Both the position numbers and the translations under genes were made by a program. A DNA stretch of 64,000 bases, taken from Marinobacterium lacunae (lineage in GTDB: Bacteria > Pseudomonadota > Gammaproteobacteria > Pseudomonadales > Balneatricaceae). The notes beneath the pieces were generated by a model, which was not told the origin of the DNA, searched no databases, and worked only from the letters and a program-made list of their open reading frames with translations. Below are positions 36,765 to 44,607 of the stretch, in pieces (positions within the stretch are counted from its first letter, which is position 1; the number at the start of each line of letters is the position of its first letter). The stretch lies in assembly GCF_000705555.1 (NCBI RefSeq), contig NZ_JMQN01000050.1:31952-95951 (forward strand), read 5' to 3'.

Positions 36765-38765
36765 CTACGCCCTCTCCTCAAAATCGATAGCTTGCACCGA
36801 ACGCAATACCCGATGGCATTCATGTATAACGGCAAGCAGATCCGACTTTTGAGCGTCATCCTCGGCATAACGTACAGCCTCATCGCAGCTGGCAAGCCGT
36901 GACATCGGATCTCTAAGCACAGGGCACGCCTTCCCCACCCTAAGTGAATACGCTTGCAATGTTTCGTTGGGTAACCGTGGCAGACCTAACCGCTCAAGCT
37001 TTTCCAATAATGTTGACAGCTTTCGCTCCAGCGGGCTTTTCGCCGAGGACCTACGCCCCCTTAGCTGAGTCCAGGCCATCACTGACATAACCAGCGCGAA
37101 CGGCACCAGAAGCGCCACTATCATTTTTTCCATGCTCACGTTACCCATCAGACGGCCCAGAAACTGCATCTGCTGGCCCTGATAGTTGAGCACCCAGCGG
37201 TGCCAATTGAAATTCAGCGCCTCGAGCTGACGGCGCACATCCACAAGCCAACCGGATCGGGCAAACCTTAGCCGGGCAAGAGGCGCATCGGATAGAAACG
37301 CAGGATCACCTGCAAATACACGATCAGAGCTTTCCACTATCCGCTCCGGCGACACTGCAGCCGTTGGATCTACACGCACCCAGCCACGCCCTTCAATCCA
37401 GTATTCTGTCCAGGCATGTGCATCGTACTGGCGCACGGTAAGGTACTGCTCATATGGATTCCACTCCCCCCCCTGATAGCCGCCAACCACGCGCGCAGGG
37501 ACACCCACGCTCCTGAGCAGAAATGCGAGTGCACCGGCATAATGACCACAAAAGCCCTGCTGGGTATCAAACAGAAAGCCGTCAATCGGATCATTAGCCA
37601 ACGCAGGAGGTCTTAGGGTATAGGTGAACGTACGACTAAATTGATCCAGTACACGATCGACGAATCGCTCGGGGTTACCATAGGCCTCCTCCCACCACTG
37701 CCCTGCACGCTCACGACTGCGTAGATTCCCCTCAGGAGGCAATTGCAGGTACACCGCCCGCTCCCGCTCACTTAGCCGACTTTGTAACTGGTACTCAAGT
37801 GCCGACCTCAGACGGTAATTAAGGCGCCGATCGGCACCACGTGTGATCATCAGGGTATGCCCCGGACCTATTCTCATCCCCTGTGGCGCCGCTAACGGCT
37901 GATCAAGCGCTACCAACCAGTTTCGATTGGAGGGTTCATAGATCACCTCATAATCGACCGTAGCCCCCTGCACGGTCAGCCCTTCCTCCTCTGCGTGCCA
38001 ACGTTCATACCCCGGCGGTATACGCCAGGTCCGCCCATCAAACTCCGTATACACCAGAGATCGCCAGTAACGCTGGGCTGGCTCAGGCACTCTACCGTCG
38101 AAACTAACCCTGAACGCCAGCTGATCCGATTTCGTCAGTTGAGAGATATCACCCGGTGCAAGGGTATCCGACAGACCGGAGACCGCACTCTGTTGGTTCA
38201 TGGGTACCGACCAGAGCGGGCCGATTCTCGGGAAGAGCACGAAGAGCACCAGCATCAGTGGGAAAGACAATGCCACCAACCGCACGGATCGTTTCAAGGG
38301 TCTGAGCAGATCGGTCCGCTGGGGATCCTGAAATATGCTGTTAAGGGCCGCAATCACGACCACAACACTGAGCAGAGCATAGATCGCCATGCCGATGCTT
38401 TGGTGAAAGAGGAAACCTGTTGCACACACGAACAGCGACACATACAGCAGTACCAGCGCATCACGCCTGTGGTATATCTCTACCAGTTTAAGCGCCAGCC
38501 CGGCGACCAGCAGCGCCACGGTTGCCTTCATCCCGGTTTCCCGGCTAAAGGTCACGAGCAAACCCGCCGCGACCAAAAGGATCAAAAGCAACTTGAGTGA
38601 CCAATGGGGTAACGACCATCGGCCGCCATGAATCATCAGCCTTGCCGCCGGCGTCGCCAAACACAGGCCGATGAGCCAAAACGGCAACCAACTCAGATGC
38701 GGAATCACCACAGCTGCGAAGGCTGCTAACTGCCAGATAACCGCGGCACGGCTGATCTGTTTCAC
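36765..38765 (-). CDS. tgpA: membrane transglutaminase-like protein TgpA
   Basis: A 666-residue inner-membrane protein: several N-terminal transmembrane helices (about 5-170), a periplasmic transglutaminase-like domain (about 380-480) with the Cys-His-Asp triad in GFCGHYAGALAFLLR, DAHAWTEYW and VRVDPTAA, one more transmembrane helix near 550 and a DUF4129-type cytoplasmic tail. In Pseudomonas aeruginosa TgpA is reported as important for viability. The GTG start overlaps the TGA of the DUF58 gene by 4 bp (GTGA). The operon with MoxR and DUF58 is the standard arrangement. Confidence 0.93.
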   Translation of the reverse strand: MKQISRAAVIWQLAAFAAVVIPHLSWLPFWLIGLCLATPAARLMIHGGRWSLPHWSLKLLLILLVAAGLLVTFSRETGMKATVALLVAGLALKLVEIYHRRDALVLLYVSLFVCATGFLFHQSIGMAIYALLSVVVVIAALNSIFQDPQRTDLLRPLKRSVRLVALSFPLMLVLFVLFPRIGPLWSVPMNQQSAVSGLSDTLAPGDISQLTKSDQLAFRVSFDGRVPEPAQRYWRSLVYTEFDGRTWRIPPGYERWHAEEEGLTVQGATVDYEVIYEPSNRNWLVALDQPLAAPQGMRIGPGHTLMITRGADRRLNYRLRSALEYQLQSRLSERERAVYLQLPPEGNLRSRERAGQWWEEAYGNPERFVDRVLDQFSRTFTYTLRPPALANDPIDGFLFDTQQGFCGHYAGALAFLLRSVGVPARVVGGYQGGEWNPYEQYLTVRQYDAHAWTEYWIEGRGWVRVDPTAAVSPERIVESSDRVFAGDPAFLSDAPLARLRFARSGWLVDVRRQLEALNFNWHRWVLNYQGQQMQFLGRLMGNVSMEKMIVALLVPFALVMSVMAWTQLRGRRSSAKSPLERKLSTLLEKLERLGLPRLPNETLQAYSLRVGKACPVLRDPMSRLASCDEAVRYAEDDAQKSDLLAVIHECHRVLRSVQAIDFEERA

Positions 38766-39745
38766 CCCTGCCCCTCCAGACCGTATAGCGCAAGCGCCTT
38801 CATGACACGAAGACGATGGCTCTCACCCGAGTCGGGGACCAACACGCACCCCGGGATACGCAGCCCGAACGTCTGCTCTCGCTGAGTAAGCTCAATCGCC
38901 CAGTAGCAGATGCCGGATAACCGTTCCTCATCGCTTGTGGCTGGCCAATGTGCCCAATCCAGCCACACATCATTACTTGCGGTACCCGAGTACTGTTTAA
39001 TGTGTAGCCCTTGCCCCCTGGCGTACACTTTCCACGCGATCTGATGCAGCGAGGCACCACTTTCGAACCTGGCAAACCCCTGGAAATCCTCAATACCCTG
39101 AGCCCTTACCCGGTTCGACTCCAGCGCGCCGTCGCCGCCTGATGACTCCGGGGCACGACATGCCAGCGGTCGCGGGTAGACCAGCGCTCTAAGCCCTGTG
39201 TCAATCCAGGTCCAGGCGCGAAAAAGTCCCAGCGGAAACTGCGTTTCCAGCTTGAGCGGGCCGGGATACAGCCAGCCACGTCTGAGCGCAGGACAGGAGA
39301 GCTCAACCTGAGCGACTCGCTGGTTCGTCAAATCCAGAGTCCGGGGCGTCCCGCCATCCCATCGCAAGGACAGTTGCTCGTGGTCTCGCCCCTTGGCTGC
39401 ACGCAGCTCGACAGTAAAACCGGCCTGATCCCCCGCATAGCAGGCATGTCCACTCACTGCGGTAACCTCAAGCCCCGCCAGATTGGCATAGGTCTGTATG
39501 ATGGAGAGGATCAGCAGGCTAGCCAGCAAAAACGTCAGGCCATAGGTAAGGTTGCTCTCATAGTTGATAGCCAGCAGGAGCAACAGCAGAAGCAATACCA
39601 TGAACGAGACGCCCGCTGCACTGGGCAGTATATAGATGCGTTTCTGCGTAAGGGTCACGGTCCTGTCGCGGGGAAAGCGCCTCAGACTCCAGCTGCGAAG
39701 CTTATGCGAAAGCCGGTTAATGCCTAACGCCTCACCCCAGGACAT
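38762..39745 (-). CDS. DUF58 domain protein
   Basis: A 327-residue protein with two N-terminal hydrophobic helices (about 35-80) and a DUF58 region around FARFESGASLHQIAWKVYARG, the family's conserved stretch. DUF58 proteins are relatives of von Willebrand A proteins and occur with MoxR ATPases; the exact task is unknown. The ATG at 39745 starts 14 bp before the moxR stop, and the gene's TGA overlaps the tgpA GTG, giving tight coupling. Confidence 0.92.
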   Translation of the reverse strand: MSWGEALGINRLSHKLRSWSLRRFPRDRTVTLTQKRIYILPSAAGVSFMVLLLLLLLLAINYESNLTYGLTFLLASLLILSIIQTYANLAGLEVTAVSGHACYAGDQAGFTVELRAAKGRDHEQLSLRWDGGTPRTLDLTNQRVAQVELSCPALRRGWLYPGPLKLETQFPLGLFRAWTWIDTGLRALVYPRPLACRAPESSGGDGALESNRVRAQGIEDFQGFARFESGASLHQIAWKVYARGQGLHIKQYSGTASNDVWLDWAHWPATSDEERLSGICYWAIELTQREQTFGLRIPGCVLVPDSGESHRLRVMKALALYGLEGQG

Positions 39746-40664
39746 CTACCTTCGCCAAAAGCTCGTTGACCAACCGGTCGCCCGCGTGACTGCCGATATC
39801 TTCAGCCGAGCGTATTCGGTGTCCGATAACCGGCTCTAAAACCTGCTGAATATCCTCAGGCACCAGATGAGCGCGCCCCTCCAGCCACGCCCAAGTACGC
39901 GCACAGCGAAGCAGCGCAAGCGCCCCGCGTGGGGAGACGCCGTAACTGAACAAATCCGAATCGCGGGTAAATTGCACAAGCCTCTGCAGATAATCGATTA
40001 CGCTGCTTGAGGTATGGATGCCCGAACACCGCACCTGGACATCCACCAACTCGTTGGGCGTTAAACAGCGGGGTAACCTCTGCAGCTCCGATCGCGTATC
40101 CCCTCCCATCAGCAGCGCACGCTCCACCTCCGGCGCGGGATAGCCCAACGAAATACGCATCAGGAAACGGTCAAGTTGCGACTCGGGCAAGGGAAAGGTT
40201 CCGTATTGAGTAGCCGGATTCTGTGTCGCGATCACGAAAAAAGGCTTGGGCAGCCGGTAGGTGTGACCATCCACCGTTACCTGCCCCTCCTCCATCGCCT
40301 CCAGCAGCGCGCTCTGGGTTTTAGGTGTAGTGCGATTGATCTCGTCGGCCAGCAGCAGCTGACAAAAGATGGGGCCGGCATGGAAGCGAAACTCGCTGTT
40401 GGACGGCTCGAATACCGATACGCCAATAATGTCGGCAGGCAGCATATCCGAGGTAAATTGCACTCGATGATCCTCGAGCCCCAGTACCCGCGCAAGACCG
40501 TGTGCCAGCGTGGTCTTGCCCATTCCCGGCAGATCTTCGATCAACAGGTGCCCTTGCGACAAGAGACATGTCAACGCCAGACGCAGTTGCTGACGCTTGC
40601 CCAGTAATACCCGTTCAAGTGCATCAAGCGCATCTTCTACAGCCTTCAATAACGGATCAGACAA
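39732..40664 (-). CDS. MoxR-family AAA+ ATPase
   Basis: A 310-residue MoxR chaperone-type AAA+ ATPase. Walker A is LIEDLPGMGKTTLAHGLA, Walker B LLADEINRTTPKTQSALLEAMEE, sensor region IATQNPATQYGTFPLPESQLDRF. MoxR proteins help assemble or activate protein complexes. The TTG start at 40664 has AAGGAG 5 nt upstream. First gene of the moxR-DUF58-tgpA-ygjP-like operon. Confidence 0.93.
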   Translation of the reverse strand: MSDPLLKAVEDALDALERVLLGKRQQLRLALTCLLSQGHLLIEDLPGMGKTTLAHGLARVLGLEDHRVQFTSDMLPADIIGVSVFEPSNSEFRFHAGPIFCQLLLADEINRTTPKTQSALLEAMEEGQVTVDGHTYRLPKPFFVIATQNPATQYGTFPLPESQLDRFLMRISLGYPAPEVERALLMGGDTRSELQRLPRCLTPNELVDVQVRCSGIHTSSSVIDYLQRLVQFTRDSDLFSYGVSPRGALALLRCARTWAWLEGRAHLVPEDIQQVLEPVIGHRIRSAEDIGSHAGDRLVNELLAKVDVLG

Positions 40665-40716
40665 GCCGACTCCTTGCAGCTACATTTTCGTGTGCACATT
40701 GGCGCAAATTTAACGT

Positions 40717-41691
40717 TCAAGCAACCTTCAATCGTGATCCGAGAATTCTCGCAACCAACTCGTTGGCACTACGCCAAGCACCCTCCACGTTGCCACCACA
40801 GAGCCAATCGCCACAAGCACCTATCCCAGACTGCTCATCCCAAAGTGCGTTTTCGTGGCCCTGCTCTGGAGTGGCACGTGCATAGCGCCATCTGTGCACA
40901 CGAACATTCTCTGGTATCAGGGTTTCGCCGATTGCACGACTGACCGCATCAAGCATCTCCCGGCCAACATCGTCAGGCTCAAGATCCAGTACCTGCTGAC
41001 TCCAGGCCTCTGTGGCCTGAATAATCCAGTTCTCGCCGCTACGCTGAGGCTTACTACTGTCACGAACCACCCGTGCGATTACCTCATCCTCCCCCTCCAA
41101 CCAATCCACGTCAGCCAATACAGCGGGACGCTCGGGAAGAGACAACGCCATCGTCCAGATCGCTGAAACCGCTGTTTTTTCCGCACGATGGCGAAATCGT
41201 TGGATGGCATCAAGCAGAGTTGCCGCCTGAGGCGCAGGCGCAGCGATGACAACAGCATCGAAATGGCCCAACGCCTCACCTGCTGCGTCTCTCAGCAAAA
41301 CCCCCTCTCGGTCGGGCCACACAACCGCAACCCTCACATTGGTGCGCAACTCGACACCACCTGCCAGTTGCCGCGTCAACGCACTGGAACGAGGTGCCAT
41401 AACCCATCCTGAGATCGGTTTACGCTTTTCCAATTGCAGCGTGGCATTACTCGGGAACCACTGCTCAACACCTTGTTCTCGCAACCAGCTTTCGAACTCA
41501 ACGTCGTTCGCATCGATAATCGGAGCACCCAGATCGATACTCCCCTCACCAAGCTTGCTGGAAGCCAAACGCCCTCCGGTCCCAGAGCTTTTCTCAAATA
41601 CCGTGACTTTGTGTCCCTGCTCTACCAAAAGCTGCGCTGCACGCATACCCGCGATACCGCTACCTATAATTGCGACACTGTTTATTCTCAT
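40717..41691 (-). CDS. renalase-like FAD-dependent oxidoreductase
   Basis: A 324-residue flavoprotein with an N-terminal Rossmann FAD motif (AIIGSGIAGMRAAQLL) and the second FAD contact region TGGRLASSKL. The overall layout (short, with VVIAAPAPQAATLL mid-protein and GDWLCGGNVEGAWRSA near the end) is that of bacterial renalase-like oxidases, which oxidise unusual dihydro-NAD(P) isomers. Its ATG overlaps the TGA of the glutathione peroxidase gene (ATGA). Confidence 0.85.
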   Translation of the reverse strand: MRINSVAIIGSGIAGMRAAQLLVEQGHKVTVFEKSSGTGGRLASSKLGEGSIDLGAPIIDANDVEFESWLREQGVEQWFPSNATLQLEKRKPISGWVMAPRSSALTRQLAGGVELRTNVRVAVVWPDREGVLLRDAAGEALGHFDAVVIAAPAPQAATLLDAIQRFRHRAEKTAVSAIWTMALSLPERPAVLADVDWLEGEDEVIARVVRDSSKPQRSGENWIIQATEAWSQQVLDLEPDDVGREMLDAVSRAIGETLIPENVRVHRWRYARATPEQGHENALWDEQSGIGACGDWLCGGNVEGAWRSANELVARILGSRLKVA

Positions 41692-42269
41692 TCTGAATTC
41701 CCTCTCAGCCCACTTGGGGGCTCGGCCAAAGCGTGTTCAATATCACGCATCAAGCGTTTGCTATCCGGCGCTGTCATACTCGAATAGCTGTCGATGACAC
41801 GCCCATCACGCCCAATCAAATACTTGTAAAAATTCCACTTCGGTGTTGTTCCGCTGATCTCGATAAGACGTCCCCAGAATGGGGATACATCCTTCCCACG
41901 CACATGCGTCTTGCCAAACATCGGAAATTCAACCCCGTATGTCGTCCTGCAGAAATCCTGAATCTCATTCTCGGTGCCAGGTTCTTGCCCACCGAAGTCA
42001 TTCGAGGGAAAGCCCAGTACAGCGAAGCCCTGCTCCCTATATCGGGCGTAGAGCGCCTCAAGCCCATCATACTGCTTGGTGAACGCGCATCGACTGGCCG
42101 TATTGACCACCAGCAGCACCTGACCTGCATAGGCGTCGCACAGCCTCACCTCATCCTGATCAGCCAATGTACGCACGTTGAAGTCTAAAACCGCAGGGCA
42201 ATCCGCCTGTGACTCCATCGACCCGATCATCAGCAATCCCCCCAGTATTAATCCTGCAGCTCTTCTCAT
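41688..42269 (-). CDS. glutathione peroxidase family protein, exported
   Basis: A 193-residue peroxidase of the glutathione peroxidase family carrying a signal peptide (MRRAAGLILGGLLMIGSMES, cleavage near residue 22), so probably periplasmic. The peroxidatic Cys is C61 in NTASRCAFTKQY; the Gln and Trp partners lie in PSNDFGGQEPG and KWNFYKYL. The start is the ATG at 42269; a GTG at 42341 would add 24 residues and bury the signal peptide. Many bacterial members use thioredoxin rather than glutathione. Coupled to the renalase-like gene. Confidence 0.88.
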   Translation of the reverse strand: MRRAAGLILGGLLMIGSMESQADCPAVLDFNVRTLADQDEVRLCDAYAGQVLLVVNTASRCAFTKQYDGLEALYARYREQGFAVLGFPSNDFGGQEPGTENEIQDFCRTTYGVEFPMFGKTHVRGKDVSPFWGRLIEISGTTPKWNFYKYLIGRDGRVIDSYSSMTAPDSKRLMRDIEHALAEPPSGLRGNSE

Positions 42270-42591
42270 CCCCCGCCCCGACGCATTAATCCGATTAATA
42301 CTTATAGTGTTACATATACCTATAACAGACATTGTCGCCACCAGAGGGTTTCATTTCGATGTAAATCGCTTACGCGAAATGCGACACCCCGGTTCACCAA
42401 TCAAGACAAGGGCGGTTGCGAAGCGCATCACAGGTCGTTAGCATGGGCGCCTTAACCCAATTTGGGAGCACTGCACAACCACTCAGTCATCCCCCGCGTG
42501 AAATGTCTCATACCGGTTTACCGGTAACGCGGCATCGCTCCAGCAGGTTGTCTGTGCGGTCACGCACCTCCTTAGAAACAGGAGATTACAG
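42270..42591. other. divergent intergenic region glutathione peroxidase / slyD
   Basis: About 320 bp with divergent promoters. It contains the TTATAG-N12-CTATAA inverted repeat listed separately, two ATTAAT words near 42285, and a pair of ACCGGT palindromes 8-9 bp apart near 42512-42527. No gene is supported. Confidence 0.45.
42302..42325. promoter_or_regulatory. inverted repeat TTATAG-N12-CTATAA upstream of the glutathione peroxidase gene
   Basis: Two perfect 6-bp arms about 33-56 bp before the peroxidase ATG, in an AT-rich stretch that would overlap the promoter. The shape fits a dimeric regulator; no family is assigned. Confidence 0.3.
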
Positions 42592-43074
42592 ATGCAGATT
42601 GCAGCGAACGCCGTTGTATCCATCCACTACCGCCTTACCAATGCTGAAGGTGAGCAGCTTGACAGCTCTGAAGGCCAGGATCCGTTGGCCTACCTGCACG
42701 GAGCCAGCAACATCATTCCGGGTCTGGAAAATGCGTTGGCCGGAAAAGGCGTTGGCGATAAATTGAGCGTGACTGTTGAGCCTGAAGAAGCATACGGCCC
42801 GGTGAAAGACGAGCTGGTGCAGGATGTTGACCGCTCTAACTTCGAAGGCATCGACGTTATCGAGCCCGGCATGCAGTTCATGGCTCAGACGCCTTGGGGC
42901 CAACAGCCGGTAACCGTAGTCAAGGTCCAGGAAGACACCGTTACCCTGGATGGCAACCACCCGCTGGCGGGGCAGACACTGAGCTTTGACGTTGAAGTGG
43001 TCGAAGTACGTGAAGCAACCGAAGAGGAACTCTCTCACGGTCACGTACACGGAGCAGGCGGCCACCAGCACTAA
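42592..43074 (+). CDS. slyD: FKBP-type peptidyl-prolyl isomerase SlyD-like
   Basis: A 160-residue cytoplasmic prolyl isomerase and chaperone. The FKBP domain is interrupted by an insert-in-flap region (about 70-130), and the C-terminus is a short histidine-rich tail (HGHVHGAGGHQH) that in SlyD binds nickel and aids hydrogenase maturation. The tail is shorter and less Cys-rich than in E. coli SlyD. The ATG has AGGAG at 7 nt. A bidirectional terminator follows. Confidence 0.9.
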   Translation: MQIAANAVVSIHYRLTNAEGEQLDSSEGQDPLAYLHGASNIIPGLENALAGKGVGDKLSVTVEPEEAYGPVKDELVQDVDRSNFEGIDVIEPGMQFMAQTPWGQQPVTVVKVQEDTVTLDGNHPLAGQTLSFDVEVVEVREATEEELSHGHVHGAGGHQH

Positions 43075-43092
43075 TACCGTTATGACAGCTTC

Positions 43093-43131
43093 AAAAAAGC
43101 CCGCTTAGCCTTTCGGTTAAGCGGGCTTTTT
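43093..43131. terminator. bidirectional terminator between slyD and amt
   Basis: About 16-bp stem AAAAGCCCGCTTA.../...TAAGCGGGCTTTT with a TTTC loop; A run on the left, T run on the right, between convergent slyD and amt. Confidence 0.93.
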
Positions 43132-43147
43132 AATGATCGCCTATGGG

Positions 43148-44365
43148 TTATCCCTGACGATCATCTGAGGTTGCTTCAATACGGTGGATACTAAGATCCG
43201 CCCCGTTGAACTCCTCCTCATCAGACAGCCGCAGACCAACCAGAGCCTTGACGCCACCGTAGATCACCAAAGCACCGCAGACGGCGACCAGAATCCCGGC
43301 AAGCGTTCCGATCAGCTGGGAGGCCAGACTGACACCACCCAAACCGCCCAACGTTTCGCTCCCGAACAATCCTGCGGCGATGCCTCCCCAGGCTCCACAG
43401 AGCCCATGCAGCGGCCATACACCCAGCACGTCATCGATCTTCCAGCGGTTTTGCACAAGCGTAAAGATCCAAACAAAGAGTGCGCCGGCCACCCCTCCAA
43501 TCACCAATGCCCCGATGGGATGCACAAGATCTGATCCGGCACAAATCGCCACCAGCCCCGCCAGCGGGCCGTTATGGATAAAGCCCGGGTCGTTCTTACC
43601 CAGAATTGTGGCAACAACGATACCACCGACCATTGCCATCAGACTGTTAACAGCCACAAGTCCCGAGATGCCATCGAGTGTCTGCGCGGACATGACGTTA
43701 AAGCCGAACCAGCCGATACAGAGGATCCAGGCTCCAAGCGCGAGAAACGGTATGTTAGACGGCGGGAATGCCACCAGCTTTCCGCTACGATAGCGACCAC
43801 GGCGAATACCCAGCAGAACGACGGCCACGAGTGCTATCCAGCCACCGACTGCGTGCACGACCACGGAGCCGGCAAAATCATGGAATGAAGCCCCATATTG
43901 AGCTTCCAGCCACGCCTGAAAACCGTAGTTTCCGTTCCAGACAATACCTTCAAAGAACGGATACACCAGCGCGACCGACAATGCAGAACAGCACAGCAAC
44001 GGCCAGAACCGTGCGCGCTCAGCGATACCACCGGACACAATCGCCGGTATCGCAGCTGCGAATGTCATCAGAAAGAAGAACTTGACCAAATCGTAGCCGT
44101 TTCTCTCGGCGAGGGTGGCGGCATCGTCAAAAAACGTGACGCCGTAGGCAACCCAGTACCCGATAAAGAAATAAGCCAGGGCCGAAAAACCGAAATCGGT
44201 CATGATTTTGACCAAGGCATTGACCTGATTCTTGTGCCGTACAGTTCCAACTTCAAGAAATGCAAAACCGGCATGCATGGCGAAAACCATAATCGCCCCC
44301 ATAAGAATGAAGAGTGTGTTGGCACTCTGCATCAGGGTTTCCACTGCACTATTTATTGTTTCCAC
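43148..44365 (-). CDS. amt: ammonium transporter Amt
   Basis: A 405-residue Amt/Rh channel with about 11 transmembrane helices. Conserved points are HAGFAFLEVGTVRHKN at the first helix, the Asp in FHDFAGSVVVHAVGG with the first pore His, and the second pore His in WPLHGLCGAWGG. The GTG at 44365 follows GGAG with 5-nt spacing and matches family starts; upstream in-frame codons to 44413 are not supported. No glnK gene adjoins it, unlike the common glnK-amtB pair. Repeated GCACC/GGTGC motifs upstream may reflect nitrogen control. Confidence 0.93.
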   Translation of the reverse strand: METINSAVETLMQSANTLFILMGAIMVFAMHAGFAFLEVGTVRHKNQVNALVKIMTDFGFSALAYFFIGYWVAYGVTFFDDAATLAERNGYDLVKFFFLMTFAAAIPAIVSGGIAERARFWPLLCCSALSVALVYPFFEGIVWNGNYGFQAWLEAQYGASFHDFAGSVVVHAVGGWIALVAVVLLGIRRGRYRSGKLVAFPPSNIPFLALGAWILCIGWFGFNVMSAQTLDGISGLVAVNSLMAMVGGIVVATILGKNDPGFIHNGPLAGLVAICAGSDLVHPIGALVIGGVAGALFVWIFTLVQNRWKIDDVLGVWPLHGLCGAWGGIAAGLFGSETLGGLGGVSLASQLIGTLAGILVAVCGALVIYGGVKALVGLRLSDEEEFNGADLSIHRIEATSDDRQG

Positions 44366-44473
44366 AGTCTCTCCTGCCTCAATAAACTGCACAAAAAATG
44401 TGCACCACCGCACCTGCGGCGCACCATATCTGTGCTATTTTTATCTGCTTTATAGTACCGAAGAGCGTGAAAC

Positions 44474-44530
44474 AGTGCGTTTTTACGGATTTTCACTCAA
44501 TTTCTGAATAAAAAATCGCCAAAACGCACT
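44474..44530. repeat. inverted repeat AGTGCGTTTT / AAAACGCACT upstream of amt
   Basis: Two perfect 10-bp arms (44474-44483 and 44521-44530) separated by 37 bp of AT-rich sequence, about 110-165 bp before the amt start. Likely regulatory; no binding factor identified. Confidence 0.4.
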
Positions 44531-44555
44531 ATTAAGGGACACGCCAAAAAGATCG

Positions 44556-44597
44556 GCGCACCAAATTAAGCAATTATCATGCCGCAATTTGGTGCGC
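44556..44597. repeat. 12-bp inverted repeat GCGCACCAAATT / AATTTGGTGCGC
   Basis: Perfect 12-bp arms (44556-44567 and 44586-44597) with an 18-bp spacer, just after the rlmKL stop and about 190-230 bp before the amt start. It could be a terminator-like hairpin for rlmKL, although no T tract follows, or a binding site for the amt promoter; the GCACCA/TGGTGC cores recall NtrC half-sites but are too far apart for a standard NtrC site. Confidence 0.5.
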
Positions 44598-44607
44598 GAA
44601 GCCTGGA

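Noticed and set aside
43148..44365. Possible glnK partner for amt
   Set aside because: No P-II gene lies on either side; the neighbours are slyD and rlmKL.
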